Source: Triticum aestivum
Lineage: Eukaryota > Streptophyta > Magnoliopsida > Poales > Poaceae
Length of the DNA: 64,000 nucleotides
Reading direction: 5' to 3'
NCBI RefSeq assembly: GCF_018294505.1
Contig: NC_057809.1
Span: 420,287,485-420,351,484, forward strand
The translations under genes were made by a program, and so were the position numbers. Position 1 is the first letter of the stretch. Every line of letters starts with the position of its first letter. This document shows positions 1 to 10,963 of the stretch, piece by piece. Under the pieces are notes generated by a model that worked only from the letters and a program-made list of their open reading frames with translations, did no database searches and had not been told where the DNA came from.

Positions 1-2449
1 TCCTATGCCTAGCTAGGGGCATAAAACAATAGCGCTTGTTGGGATGCAACCCAATGAATAAAATTTATTTTTCCTTTTTCTTTTTGTTCTTGAGTGTTTG
101 CACAATTATGCTACTGTTATGATTATGTTTTTTGTGTTTTAGTTATTGTTTGTGCCAAGCAAAGCCTTTGGGATCATGTTGGGTGAAAGTTGATTTGATC
201 TTGTTGGAAAACAGAAACTTTTGCGTCCAGTAAAATAATTTAAAAAAATCATAGAAGTGACAAAATTCTGAAGTTTTCACAAGTTTGATATACAAATTTC
301 CTACATCATCCTATTTTTTCAGAATTTTTGGAGTTACAGAAGTATACGAAGTTTTCATATTGCTATAGACTGTTCTATTTTTGACAGATTTTGTTTTCTT
401 TGTGTTGTGTGCTTATTTTGATGAATCTATGGACTCTATAAGGGTGTATGAGCCATAGCAAAGTTGTAATATAGTAAATTTAATGCAAGAATAAAATATG
501 AATGGGTTTGCAACAATACTTGTAGTAGTGATTTGCTTTGTTATACTAACGGATCTCAGGAAGGTTTTGTTGAGTTTTGTGTGATTGAAGTTTTCAAGTT
601 TTGGGTGAGATCACGATGGATGAAGGAATAAGGAGTAAGAAGAGCCTAAGCTTGGGGATGCCCATGGCACACCAAGCTATTATCTAGAAGAGAAGCAAGC
701 AACTAAGCTTGGGGATGCCTGGGTGGCATCCCCTATTTCTTCTAACAACCATCTATATTTTACTTGGAGCTATATTTTTATTTGTCACATATCATGAGTT
801 TTGCTTGGAGCGTCTTGTATTATATCAATATTTTCTTGTTTTGCTTTTTATTTTGTGTCATCTATCCTTCCTGGACACACCTATTTGAGAGAGCCAAAAT
901 TATGACATGATTTGTTAGAATTGCACTTTATGCTTCACTTAAATCTTTTTGAGCTATGGAATTGCTCTAGTGCTTCACTTATATCTTTTTGAGCATGGTG
1001 TGCTTTAGCATTTTTGAGGAAATTCTCTCATGCTTCAATTAGATTTATTTGAGAGTTAGTAAATTTTTTTGAAGAAATTCTCTCATGCTTCACTTAAATT
1101 ATTTTGAGAGAAGAAACTTTTTATGCTCATGTTCTTCACTTAGATTTGTTTGAGCTATCAAAAGAAACATATGAAATTAGTCCCAAAGTGATAGATATTC
1201 AAGAGGGATATAATAAAAACTTTCATGAAGATCATTGGTCAAAATAAACTTGATCCATTTAATTAGTTTTACGGTATGATGATATAATATGTGAGTCATG
1301 TTGATGTGTAATTATGCTTTAGTAAGAATATTGATGTTAAGGTTTGTGATTCCCAATGCAAGCATGAAAGTCAATAGTTATGCAATGAAATTACATCATA
1401 CTTATGGTGCATTATTTGGTGTTAGTTATGGTTAATGCTCGCTTATGAGATTTTTTGTTTCTTGGTTGGATGCTTCTCAATCTTTTGCTAGCCTTCACTT
1501 GTACTAAGTGGGATTACTACTTGTGCATCCAAAATCCTTAAACCCAGTTTTGCCATATGAGTCTAGTATACCTACCTATATGTGGTATTCTTTTGCTGTT
1601 CTAAGAAATTTGTATGTGCCATCTCTAATCTTCAAAATCAATTTCCTTTTGTGTGCTCGTATCGCTCATGCAATGGTAGGGGGTGGCTGATATTTTCCAT
1701 GCTAGATGTGTTATTCTCAAGATGAGTGTTTATTCACTTGTCATTGCACAAGAGTATGGCAAAGGTATTAGGGATGCCCAGTCCCGAAATGAAAAATGAA
1801 TTTACTTTATGTTGTCAAATAATAAATTCCTTGGAAAGTGTTGGTATGGATGGCACCCGTGGATTCGGTTAGCCGTGGAATGTAAAAGTATGGTGGAAAA
1901 AGGAATAAACTTTATTTTCTATTTGGGAACCGCCTATGATATATCTATCATGGGAAGTATTGGAAACTACTCAATCGTTTTCATTGACAGGAAAAGCATG
2001 CCACCCAAAATGTTTTTATCTCTATCTTTTTTGCTTTGAGCACTGGCACCTCTACAAATCCCTTTCTATTTACTTTATGCAGTTTTTATTTGACTCTCCA
2101 TCTTCTCTTATAAAGCACCAACCAAGGGGCACTATGATCGTACTTGAGCATTGGGTGTAGCTAATATGCGAATGTGTTTCATGAATGGATCAATGATTCA
2201 ACATAATGGGCTAGGGATAACTTGCTTTAGTGTTGATATTTTGAAAGACATGGTTGCTTGTTGATATGCTTGAGTATTGAAATCTTCATGTCAAAACTAG
2301 ACTATTGCTTTGAATCATATAAAGTCCAAATGTCCATGCGACAAAAGAAAAGAATATGTGATGAACATGTTAGGCAGCATTCCACATCAAAAATTCCGTT
2401 TTTATCATTTACCTACCCGAGGACGAGCAGGAATTAAGCCTGGGGATGC
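1..2449 (+). mobile_element. Athila-type Gypsy element (S1), 3' internal non-coding tail
   Basis: This is the long untranslated stretch between the gag-like ORF and the 3' LTR of an Athila-type element. The opening bases (...gcctagctaggggcataaaac) and the next kilobase match the + strand copy at 31250-32220. No reading frame longer than about 75 codons is credible. From about 925 to 1160 a degenerate unit (tgcttcactt-aaat-ttttgag) recurs four to five times. The stretch ends in the polypurine tract at 2434-2449 directly before the LTR. The gag part of this copy lies to the left of the window. The family label (WHAM/Sabrina-like) is tentative. Confidence 0.75.
2434..2449 (+). promoter_or_regulatory. 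Polypurine tract of the S1 element
   Basis: The purine-rich run ttaagcctggggatgc lies immediately before the LTR start TGATACATCTCC. In an LTR retrotransposon this primes plus-strand DNA synthesis. Its position fixes the element's orientation as + strand. Confidence 0.65.
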
Positions 2450-3104
2450 TGATACATCTCCAATGTATCTATAATTTTTTATTCTTCCATGCTATTATAT
2501 TATCATTCTTGGATGTTCTACAATCATTTTATAGCAACTTTATATCATTTTTTGGGACTAACCTATTGACATACTGCCCAGTGCTAGTTGATGTTTTTTG
2601 CTTGTTTTTTACTTCGCAGAAAATCAATACCAAACGGAGTCCAAACGCAATGATACTTTTTGGAGATTTTTTTGGACCAGAAGACACACGATGGGCCAAT
2701 GAAGTACCAGAGGGGGCTCCGAGGGGAGCACAACCCACCTGGGCGTGCCTGGGGGCGCCCTGGTGGGTTCTGCCCACCTCGACCACCTCCCGTATTGCCT
2801 CTTTGGTCTATAAATACCCTAGTATTCCAAAAACCCTAGGGGATTCGGCGAAACACAATTCCAGCCGCCGTGAGTTCTAGAAACCAAAGATCCAATCTAG
2901 ACACCATCACGGATCGGTTCATCATCCTCGTTGGTGCCTCTCCGATGATGCGTGAGTAGTTCATTGTAGACCTACGTGTCCATAGTTAGTAGCTAGATGG
3001 ATTCCTCTCTCTATTTTGATTCTCAATACAATGGTCTCTTGGAGATCTATTTGATGTAACTCTTTTTGCGGTGTGTTTGTTGGGATCCGATGAACTTTGA
3101 GTTG
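2450..3104 (+). mobile_element. S1 element 3' LTR, truncated
   Basis: The LTR begins TGATACATCTCCAATG and runs parallel to the LTR at 28759-30342 (TGATACGTCTGCAACG). Shared landmarks are the GC-rich block near 2700-2780, a TATA-like tctataaatacc at about 2808 and tgaactttgagt at the break. The match stops at 3104, where unrelated DNA begins, so roughly the last 900 bp of the LTR are missing here. Confidence 0.7.
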
Positions 3105-3295
3105 GTGCTATACAAACAGTTTTAACCCCTTTCTGTGACGTCATTTGGAACCGTCACCAAGTGAGTGTGGGAGATAGGGGGGGTCCTTCCCACACGACCC
3201 AGAAACCGTCGGGGATAGGCCCTCCTAGCACACAGGCTGGGGCAAAATAAGCTCGTGTGTGATCGGGCGAGGCATCAAAACCCAATTGTTTTCAT

Positions 3296-3545
3296 TCGTA
3301 TGTACGTCCCACACGGTGAATCCCAGAAAAACATTTCTTTTCTTATGTATATCACAAACAGTCAATCCAAGGAATACATTTCCATTCTTATGTACATCCC
3401 ACACAGTCAATCCAGGGAAAACGTTTCCGTTCATATGTATATCACACACAGTCAATCCAAGGAATACATTTCCGTTCTCATGTACATCCCACACAGTCAA
3501 TCCGAGGAAAACGTTTCCGTTCGTATGTACATCCTACACAGTTTT
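3296..3545. repeat. 45-bp tandem repeat, about six copies
   Basis: The word tatgtacatc (or tatgtatatc) recurs at about 3299, 3344, 3389, 3434, 3479 and 3524, exactly 45 bp apart. Units alternate between two types (tacatcccacacagtc and tatatcacacacagtc), so a 90-bp higher-order unit is likely. Because 45 is a multiple of three, both strands show open frames with a 15-residue repeat (VWDVHxNGNVFLGLT type on the minus strand). Confidence 0.9.
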
Positions 3546-3963
3546 ATGTATAGGCTAGTGTGTGAAAGGTGTAACTATCACGCACGCTTTGCCTTGGTTA
3601 ACTGTTTGCTTTTATCAAGTACATCACACACGATTTGATGAAGAAAACTGTGTGGCATTGGGCTGTCCATCACAAGCGCTTTTACTGCTAGAACCGTTTG
3701 CAAAGTTCCATGACCGTCTGTTCTCTTTTTACATCGCACACACTATTTTCTTTCTAATCGTGTGCACATTATTTTATTAGCTCGTGTATATTTTTATTTT
3801 TGCCTGTAATATATTATTCGAATTCGAAATTTTAAAATATGAGACGTGCAATTCAAATTCTCAGCACAATGGTTCAATAACGAATCCATAAATAAAATTG
3901 TTAGTACAATATGTTCAGTAATTACATGATTAGACATCAATTAACTATGATGAACCACAATAT

Positions 3964-5413
3964 TTAAAGGCGGTAAAGGTGAAGAGACAAGTGTAAATCA
4001 TTTTGACTGCCGACGGTGTTGAAGAAGCGGAATGCCCATAATGTGCGTTCCTGCATGCCATAGGCACGAACCACTTTTGTCCAACCCCTTGTGACGATCA
4101 CCCGCCCATCCTTCACCGCCTTCAGGAAGATTTCTAGAGCATTATCATGGTAGCATGAATTATATACTATAACCTTAGTTTCCTCCACTTCGGTCATGTA
4201 GTTTGCAAGGTAAACATCTGTAAATAGGTTCGGAAACCACTGAAAAGAGAAAAATATCAGATACTGAGGTCTAATAGAGTAACTTGTTGTGGGCAGGGGG
4301 GAAAAGGCAACACATTACTTACCATCCTAAAGTTCACTGTTGTCTTGGATAAAGTGTAAATAAAGAGCTTAATTCCAATCACCCATTTCTTTCGCCTAAC
4401 AATCTTTCTTAGTTTCCTCACTTGATGCTTGTTCATGAATATCTCATTGCCCCATACGCAAAAGGGATCAAAGCGTGGATCAGTATCGCTCATATATGTA
4501 CCTACAAGCAACCAGTAAATGTTAGAAGCTAAACTGAGATTGCACAAATGATGTAAAATATAACTACCTATGTTCCTAGGTACAAGTATTTTTTTAGAGA
4601 TTTCAAGATGAACTACATACAGATGTATATGGAATTATAGATAGAGTTTAGATTAGAATCTAGATTCACTCATTTTGCTCCTTATGTAGTCTATATTGGA
4701 ATCTCTAAAAATACTTATATTTAGGAATAGATGGTGTATAAGACATGGGATGCAGCTAACCTTGACGGCAAATAACAACATCGCCCATTGTAGCCCTGTG
4801 TAAGTACATGGAAAGCCAATGTTAACTACAACAGGGTTAACATCCACCAAAAATAGCAAATGGTAATAAAACGACAACATCTGTAGTGATATCTTCATTG
4901 CGAAAGAGTAGCACGGTAGCAAAGGGCCGGATTAAAAAATGGATACAAATGTTAATTGCAACATGCTTAACAACATCCTAATTCATGTTTTGTAAGTTTG
5001 TATCCATTGAAATACAACTCTTTAAAAATGGATACAACTGTTAATTGCAACAGGCTTAATGGCCATTGAAGCCGGTACTAATAAAAATGCAATTGGCAAA
5101 GTTAAACATCACAAGGCAGGTGCTGGCAGAGCAGATAATGGCCCAGTTGTCTATAAAAAGGTAGGGAAAATAGCTAAAACGTGTTAGGCATGTTTACTAC
5201 AACATGCTTAATACATCGACCATACAAAACATAGCCATTAATTGCAACTGGTATTGGTAAGATTGAACTGGTGAGTACATACTTGGTAAGTCCTGAGAGG
5301 TAGTTGCTGGGACACTTCATCTTGGCCAGAGCCCGCCCAAAGTCAGCGGCGGCGGAGGCGAGATGTTCGTCCGGGTCGAAGTGTGGACCAGTGCCACTGA
5401 CATGTGTACCTAC
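3964..5413 (-). pseudogene. B3-like domain gene fragment, three decayed exons
   Basis: Three minus-strand blocks have plausible GT-AG borders. Exon A (about 5413-5283) follows the acceptor TTGCCTGTAG, encodes GTHVSGTGPHFDP and ends at a GTATGT donor. Exon B (about 4502-4320) follows TTGCTTGTAG, encodes GTYMSDTDPRFDP and a basic helix, and ends at GTAAGT. Exon C (about 4238-3967) follows TTTTTCTCTTTTCAG and ends in a stop. Exon C has a B3-like core: LANYMTEVEETKVIVYN, then GRVIVTRGWTKVVRAYG, then LWAFRF. B3 folds bind DNA in plant transcription factors. A MITE (4564-4736) lies in the intron between exons A and B. No start exon or promoter is seen, so this is probably a fragment caught in a transposon. 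The B3 call rests on the TRGW core and is moderate. Confidence 0.45.
4564..4736. mobile_element. Stowaway-type MITE (Tc1/Mariner derivative), degenerate
   Basis: A 173-bp near-palindrome: ctacctatgttcctag at the left pairs with the complement of taggaatagatggtg at the right. The internal arms gagatttcaagatgaactac and gtctatattggaatctc are typical of the Triticeae Stowaway group. A TA dinucleotide follows the right end. The same family is seen again at 53190-53373. Confidence 0.7.
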
Positions 5414-5478
5414 AGGCAACCAGTAAATGGTAGAAGTTAAACATCAATTGCATAAATGATGTGAAATACTGTAAGACA

Positions 5479-6703
5479 TGAAGGGGAACGCAGCATGCAA
5501 TTTCAAAAAATTTCCTACAATCACGCAAGATCTATCTAGGAGATGCATAGCAACAAGAGGGGGAGAGTGTGTCCATGTACCCTCGTAGACCGAAAGCGGA
5601 AGCGTTAGCTTAACATGGTTGATGTAGTCGAATGTCTTTGCAATCCAACCGATCAAGCACCGAACGTACGACACCTCTGAGTCCTGCACACATTCAACTC
5701 GATGACGTCCCTCGAACCCTTGATCTAGCAAAGTGTCGAGGGAGAGTTTTGTCAGCACAACGGCATGGTGAGGGTGATGGTGATGTGATCCACGTAGGGC
5801 TTCGCCTAAGCACTACGACAATATGACCGGAGGAGTAAACTATGGAGGGGGGCACCACACATGGCTAAGAGAACAATTGATGTGCTTTGGGGTGCCCCCT
5901 GCCCCCGTATATAAAGGAGGAGGGGAGGAGGCCAGGCCAAGGGGGCGCACCATGGGGTGGGAAACCGACTAGGACTCCTAGTCCAAGTCGGCTCCCCCTT
6001 CCTTCTTTCAGAGGTGGAAAGGGGGAAGGAGAGGGAGAGGGGAAAGGAAAGGGGGGCCGCGCCCCTCCCCTTGTCCAATTTGGACTGCCCATGGGGGGGG
6101 GGGGCGCCATCCCTTGTGGGATGCCCTCTCTCTCCCCTATGGCCCATGTAGGCCCATTACTTTCCCCCGGGGTTTCCAGTAACCCCTCGGTACTCCGATA
6201 AAATCCGAAACACTCTGAAACCATTCCGGTGTCCGAATACCATCGTCCAATGTATCAATCATTACCTCTCGACAATTTCAAGACTCATCGTCATCTCTGT
6301 GATCTCATCTGGGACTCCAAAAAATCTTCGGTCACCAAAACACATAACTCATAATACAAATCGTCATCGAACGTTAAGCGTGCGGACTCTCTAGGTTCAA
6401 GAACTATGTATACATGACCGAGACACATCTCCGATCAATAACCAACAGCGGAACCTAGATGCTCATATTGGTTCCTAAATATTCTATGAAGATCTTTATC
6501 GGTCAAACCGCATTGACAACATATGTCATTCCCTTTGTCATCGGTATGTTACTTGCCCGAGATTTGATCATCGGCATCCTCATACCTAGTTCAATCTCGT
6601 TACCGACAAGTCTCATTACTCGTTCCGTAATGCATCATCCCGCAACTAACTCATTAGTCACATTGCTTGCAAGGCTTATCATGATGTGCATTCCCAAGAG
6701 GGC
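5479..6703 (-). mobile_element. Copia-A (Angela/BARE-type) 3' LTR, first part
   Basis: The plus strand reads tgaaggggaacgcagc at the edge, followed by the standard Angela-type order (cacgcaagatc, gcatagcaa, cggaagcgtta, ctcgatgacg). It is collinear with the Copia-C LTR from 56193. It contains the conserved reversed TATA (gtatataaagg) at about 5918 and runs to gcattcccaagaggg at 6703, where an Athila-type solo LTR interrupts it. The remainder resumes at 27871; about 165 bp equivalent to 57340-57503 are missing at the joint. The element lies on the minus strand. Confidence 0.8.
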
Positions 6704-7256
6704 TGATTGCGGCTTGAAGCTACGTCGGTATTTCCCCAAAGAGGAAGGGATGATGCAACACAGCGGCGGTAGGTATTTCCCTCAGTGATGAAACCAAGGT
6801 TATCGAACCAGTAGGAGAAGCAAGCAACATAGCGTAAACAACACCTGCACACAAATAACAAATACTCGTAACCCGACGTGTAAAAGGGTTGGTCAATCCC
6901 TTTCGGGTAGCGGCGCCTCAACATAGGCTAACCGATGTGACATAAATTGTAGTAGATTGATAGATCGAATGCCAAATAAAATAAATGAGAATAAATTGCA
7001 GCAAGGTATTTTTGCAGTTTTGGTTTAATAGATCTGAAATAAAAGTAAAGGAAAAGTAGACCACAAAGCCAAATAATATGAGAAAGAGACCCGGGGGCCG
7101 TAGGTTTCACTAGTGGCCTCTCTCGAGAAAAATAGCAAATGGTAGGTAAAAAATTACTATTGGGCAATTGATAAAACTTCAAATAATCATGACGATATCC
7201 AGGAAATGATCATTATATAGGCATCACGGCCAAGATTAGTAGACTGACTCCTGCCT
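6704..7256 (-). mobile_element. S1-type solo LTR (minus), 3' part
   Basis: This is the reverse complement of the end of the S1 LTR at about 29796-30342, including the block aaataccgacgtagcttcaag and the terminal CA (plus-strand tg at 6704). It is interrupted at 7257 by the Tekay element; its 5' part is at 27474-27870. No S1 internal sequence lies on either side, so this is a solo LTR. Its first roughly 210 bp are lost at the 27870 end. Confidence 0.7.
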
Positions 7257-9671
7257 TGTAGCGACCAGACCTCAAACAGTCTGATCTCTGTGCTCCGGTG
7301 TCATCCCTGGATCAGTAATGCTGACACCACATAGTACTCGAAGGATTTATAGCAGAGTAGCAATCACACACTTATTACATTGGGTGTCTCAGAAGAGAAC
7401 TTATTACAATAAATATGGCTTAAAGCCACCTAATAACGATAACAACGGAAGGCTTGGAAGATAAGTGAGTCCATCAACTCCAACAGCATCACTGAGTATA
7501 GAACCATGACCTAAAAACTCCTTCATCGTCGTCTGAAAAGTCTGCAACATTAACGTTGCAGCCCGAAAACGGGTTAGCACATGGAATATGCTGGCAAGGT
7601 AACACATAGAGATTAATGGAATGAAACAACTATACTATATGCATATTTGGCTGGTGGAAAGCTCTATGGTTACAGTTTTTGCGTAAAGCCAATTTTTCCC
7701 TACTTCAAAGAAATAAATTTAATTACTATCATGGTGGTTTTTAAACATTGAGAATGGTTGACAACATTCTCAATCCCAATTAAAGTAACATCATTAAACC
7801 CAACAAAATTTACTTTAGAGTAACATGTTGAGATTCACATGATAATCCAGGTACTAGATACTCAAGATCGTCCATAACCGGGGACACGGCTAATCATGAT
7901 CAGTTTATTACACTCTGCAGAGGTTTGTGCACTTTTCCCCACAAGACTCGATCGCCTCCGTTGGATTTCTCGCACTACATGGTGTTTGAGAAACAGATGA
8001 CCGAGACATAGTCTTTCAGAAGCGCTAGCACCTTACGATCGGGTAGACCGTACCACCTACATCCCCTACATCTGCTAGTCTACCCTGTAAGAGTTCACAT
8101 GACTTAATCAACTATGCCAGAGCCCATAATGGCTTGTGGCTGCACACGGAAGTTTCTAGTATGAATAATCTCATGATCCCTTTGAGCCTGGGTGGTGGTC
8201 CAAAAGAAAAACAGGCAAGTCCTGGAATACCCAGGTGCCTCAATCCACCCAGATGTGTGTTTAGGTTGCCACCTTAGATAAACCATTAATTAACAATCTC
8301 ACATCTGTCATGAATATCACTCACCCAATCCACGTCTACTAGCATAGCATGGCATGATAAGCAAACGTAGAAAATAACTCCCAAAGGTTTGATAATAAAC
8401 AGGTAATAGGTACTACCTCATCTACTTCCTATCCCACAATTTTATTAGATCCTAATCATGCAATGTGTGAGGATTGATCTAATGCAATAAAACTGGGTTG
8501 TAGAAAAAGGTATGATCAAAGTGTTACTTGCCTTGCTGATGATCCGCGAAACCTAGAGATTCAAAGTAACAGGCGGCGCACTCCGGGTATTCTATCGCAG
8601 ACAAACAAACAAGCATACAATAAGTACTCATCTAATGCACAGGTAAAACTCAAATAGAAGATCTAACCAGAAAGTTCAACTTAAGAACCCTGGTTTGCAA
8701 AAAGAATCAAATCGAACGAAGCAAAAGAAATCAAACGGCGAAAGAAAACAACTTCGTTCTAGTAATCTGGATCTATGTAAAATTTTATAGTAGCAAAAAC
8801 TTGTTTAAGTTGATTATTCGGAAAGAGGGTTTCGAGACGAAACTCCAGGCGCTTGAATCGCCTGATTCCGATAAACGAGCGAAAAGTTATACTAAAACGA
8901 AAATCGGATCGGAAATCACGATCAGAAAATAATCGCGGAAAAATCCGACGAAAAAGAAAAACGACGAACGGAATTTTTTTCCAAAAAAACGGCACGGATT
9001 TCGAGGGCGGCGAACCTCGGGCGACGCGCGGCTCCGGCGGATCGACGGCGGGGTGGCGGCGGCGGCGGCTGGGCCTAGGGTTTCGGGGCGGCTGGCCTTC
9101 GGGCTGGCTTGCCCCGGCTTATAAAGGCCCCGGCCAGGGGAGTCCTGGCCGAGTACGGCCCATAGTCGGTTCCGCTCTTTTTTTTTAAATAATTACGCAC
9201 GGAAAAAAAATAAAAAAAAATACTAAACAGACTCCAAAAATCTTGAAATAAATTTTCCCGGGTTTCTAAAATCGAGCCCGATAAAGTGAATATTTATTTG
9301 GGCCCTAAATGAAATTTTGAAAAATGCGCATTTTTCCTAAATTCAAATAAAAATACCGAAAAACTCGGAAATAAATCTTATTTGATTTTTTTATTAAATC
9401 CTCAATATTTCTATATTTTGGGAAAGTCATTTTATTCCCTCTCTCATATTTTTGTAATAGAAATAATTGATGATAAAATAAATAAAATCAAATGATCCTG
9501 TTTACAAAATTTGAGAAAACTCAAATATGTAAATAACGAAATCCCCAACTCTCTCCGTGGGTCCTTGAGTTGCTTAGGATTTTCTAGGATCAAAACCAAA
9601 AGCAAAATAAAATATGATATGCATGATGATCTAATGTATAACATTCCAAATTGAAAATTTGGGATGTTACA
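7257..9671 (-). mobile_element. Tekay/Del-type chromovirus LTR (left, 3' LTR)
   Basis: A 2,415-bp LTR with TG...CA ends (plus strand tgtagcgacc...gggatgttaca). It is near-identical to 23852-26274. It contains a GC-rich block (9000-9150) with ggcttataaaggcc at about 9116, palindromic enough to act as a TATA box on the minus strand. Outside the left edge lie the five bases tgcct, the candidate target duplication; its partner on the right is deleted. Internal sequence starts at 9672 with the polypurine tract. Confidence 0.9.
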
Positions 9672-9687
9672 AACCTACCCCCCTTAA
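9672..9687 (-). promoter_or_regulatory. Tekay polypurine tract
   Basis: The minus strand reads TTAAGGGGGGTAGGTT directly against the LTR. The identical tract recurs at 26275-26290 beside the second LTR. Confidence 0.75.
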
Positions 9688-10963
9688 GATGAATCTCGCC
9701 CTCGAGATTCGGGTTGGCTAGAAAATAGATGAGGGTGGTCCTTGAGCAAATCTTCCTCTTGCTCCCAGGTGGCTTCATCCTCCGTGTGGTGGCTCCACTG
9801 AACTTTGCAAAACTTGATAACCTTGCTGCGAGTGACTCGGCTGGCAAACTCGAGAATCTTGACTGGTTTCTCCTCATAGGTTAAATCGTTATCCAACTGA
9901 ATTGCTTCTAATGGCACTGTGTCTCTCAAAGGTATGTTAGCCATCTCCGCGTGACACTTCCTCAACTAAGAAACGTGGAACACATCATGAACTCCTGTCA
10001 ATCCTCCTGGCAATTCCAACTTGTAGGCCACTTCTCCCATACGCTCCAAAACTCGATATGGCCCTACAAATCGTGGCGCTAACTTCCCCTTAACTCCAAA
10101 GCGCTTAATCCCTCGAAGTGGGGATACTCGAAGATAAGCTCTGTCTCCGACTTCGTAAACTGTCTCTTTGCGTTTAGAATCTGCGTAGCTCTTCTGCCCG
10201 GACTGGGCTACCTTGAGCCTATCGCGAATCAACTTCACCTTTTGTTCAGACTCTTTAATCAGATCTGGTCCAAACAACTGGCGGTCTCCAACTTCGTCCC
10301 ATGACAACGGTGTCCTGCACCTCCTTCCATACAGAGCTTCGAAAAGTGCCATCTTCAAACTGGTCTGATAGCTATTATTGTAAGAGAACTCTGCATATGG
10401 CAAATTATCGTCCCAACTAGATCCATAATCTAGCGCACAAGCTCTCAGCATATCCTCCAAAATCTGATTGACTCTCTCGGTCTGTCCATCTGTCTGCGGA
10501 TGAAAAGCTGTACTAAATTCTAGCCTAGTACCCAAAGTCTCATGCAACTGCTTCCAGAACTTTGAGGTAAACTGGGTTCCTCTGTCTGATACGATGCTCC
10601 TCGGAACTCCATGCAAACATACGATCCTGGTCATGTATATCTTTGCCAACTTAGCACTGGTGTAAGTGGTCTTTACTGGGATGAAATGAGCTACCTTCGT
10701 CAAGCGATCAACTACGACCCAAATCGAGTCATAGCCTGAATGAGTCCTTGGTAATCCCGTGATAAAATCCATGCCTAGCTTATCCCACTTCCATTCGGGT
10801 ATCGGCAATGGTTGCAATAATCATGCTGGCTTCTGATGCTCTGCCTTTACTCTCTGACATACGTCACAAACTGCTACATACTCCGCAATACCCTTCTTCA
10901 TTCTGGTCCACCAGAAAATATCCTTCAAATCCAAATACATCTTGGTATTTCCTGGGTGAATCG
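9684..10963 (-). pseudogene. Tekay integrase and chromodomain, broken copy
   Basis: This is the C-terminal part of the Tekay polyprotein, continuing from 19389 across the Copia-B insertion. It starts inside the integrase zinc-binding region (CDVCQRVKAEHQKPA). The catalytic core (9966-10817) keeps all three acidic residues, in the contexts MDFITGLP, VSDRGTQF and DGQTERVNQ. The tail (9684-9965) carries a chromodomain-like segment (EEKPVKILEFASRV, then WSHHTEDEATWEQEEDLL), the hallmark of chromovirus integrases, which are thought to steer insertion into heterochromatin. Two stops break it: TGA at 10821-10823 and TAG at 9966-9968. With the Copia-B insertion this copy cannot make integrase. Confidence 0.9.
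10959..10963. repeat. Target-site duplication of Copia-B (left)
   Basis: aatcg, repeated exactly at 19389-19393. Confidence 0.92.

Larger units (their letters stand above)
3105..5478. mobile_element. Unclassified DNA-transposon-like segment carrying B3-like exons
   Basis: This segment interrupts the S1 LTR at 3104/3105 and is itself cut by the Copia-A LTR at 5479. It begins ggtgctatacaaacag and contains a 45-bp minisatellite (3296-3545), an AT-rich stretch (3740-3960), decayed minus-strand exons (3964-5413) and a Stowaway-type MITE (4564-4736). I found no matching inverted repeat at the right edge, so the superfamily is unknown. The gene-fragment cargo suggests a gene-capturing transposon, but this is inference. 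Confidence 0.45.

Noticed and set aside
3255..3638. 127- and 99-codon plus-strand frames and a 91-codon minus frame
   Set aside because: They are produced by the 45-bp tandem repeat, whose period keeps any frame open; no start context or domain.
5806..6224. Overlapping glycine/proline-rich frames on both strands
   Set aside because: They lie in the GC-rich part of the Copia-A LTR; the same spurious frames recur in every LTR of the family.
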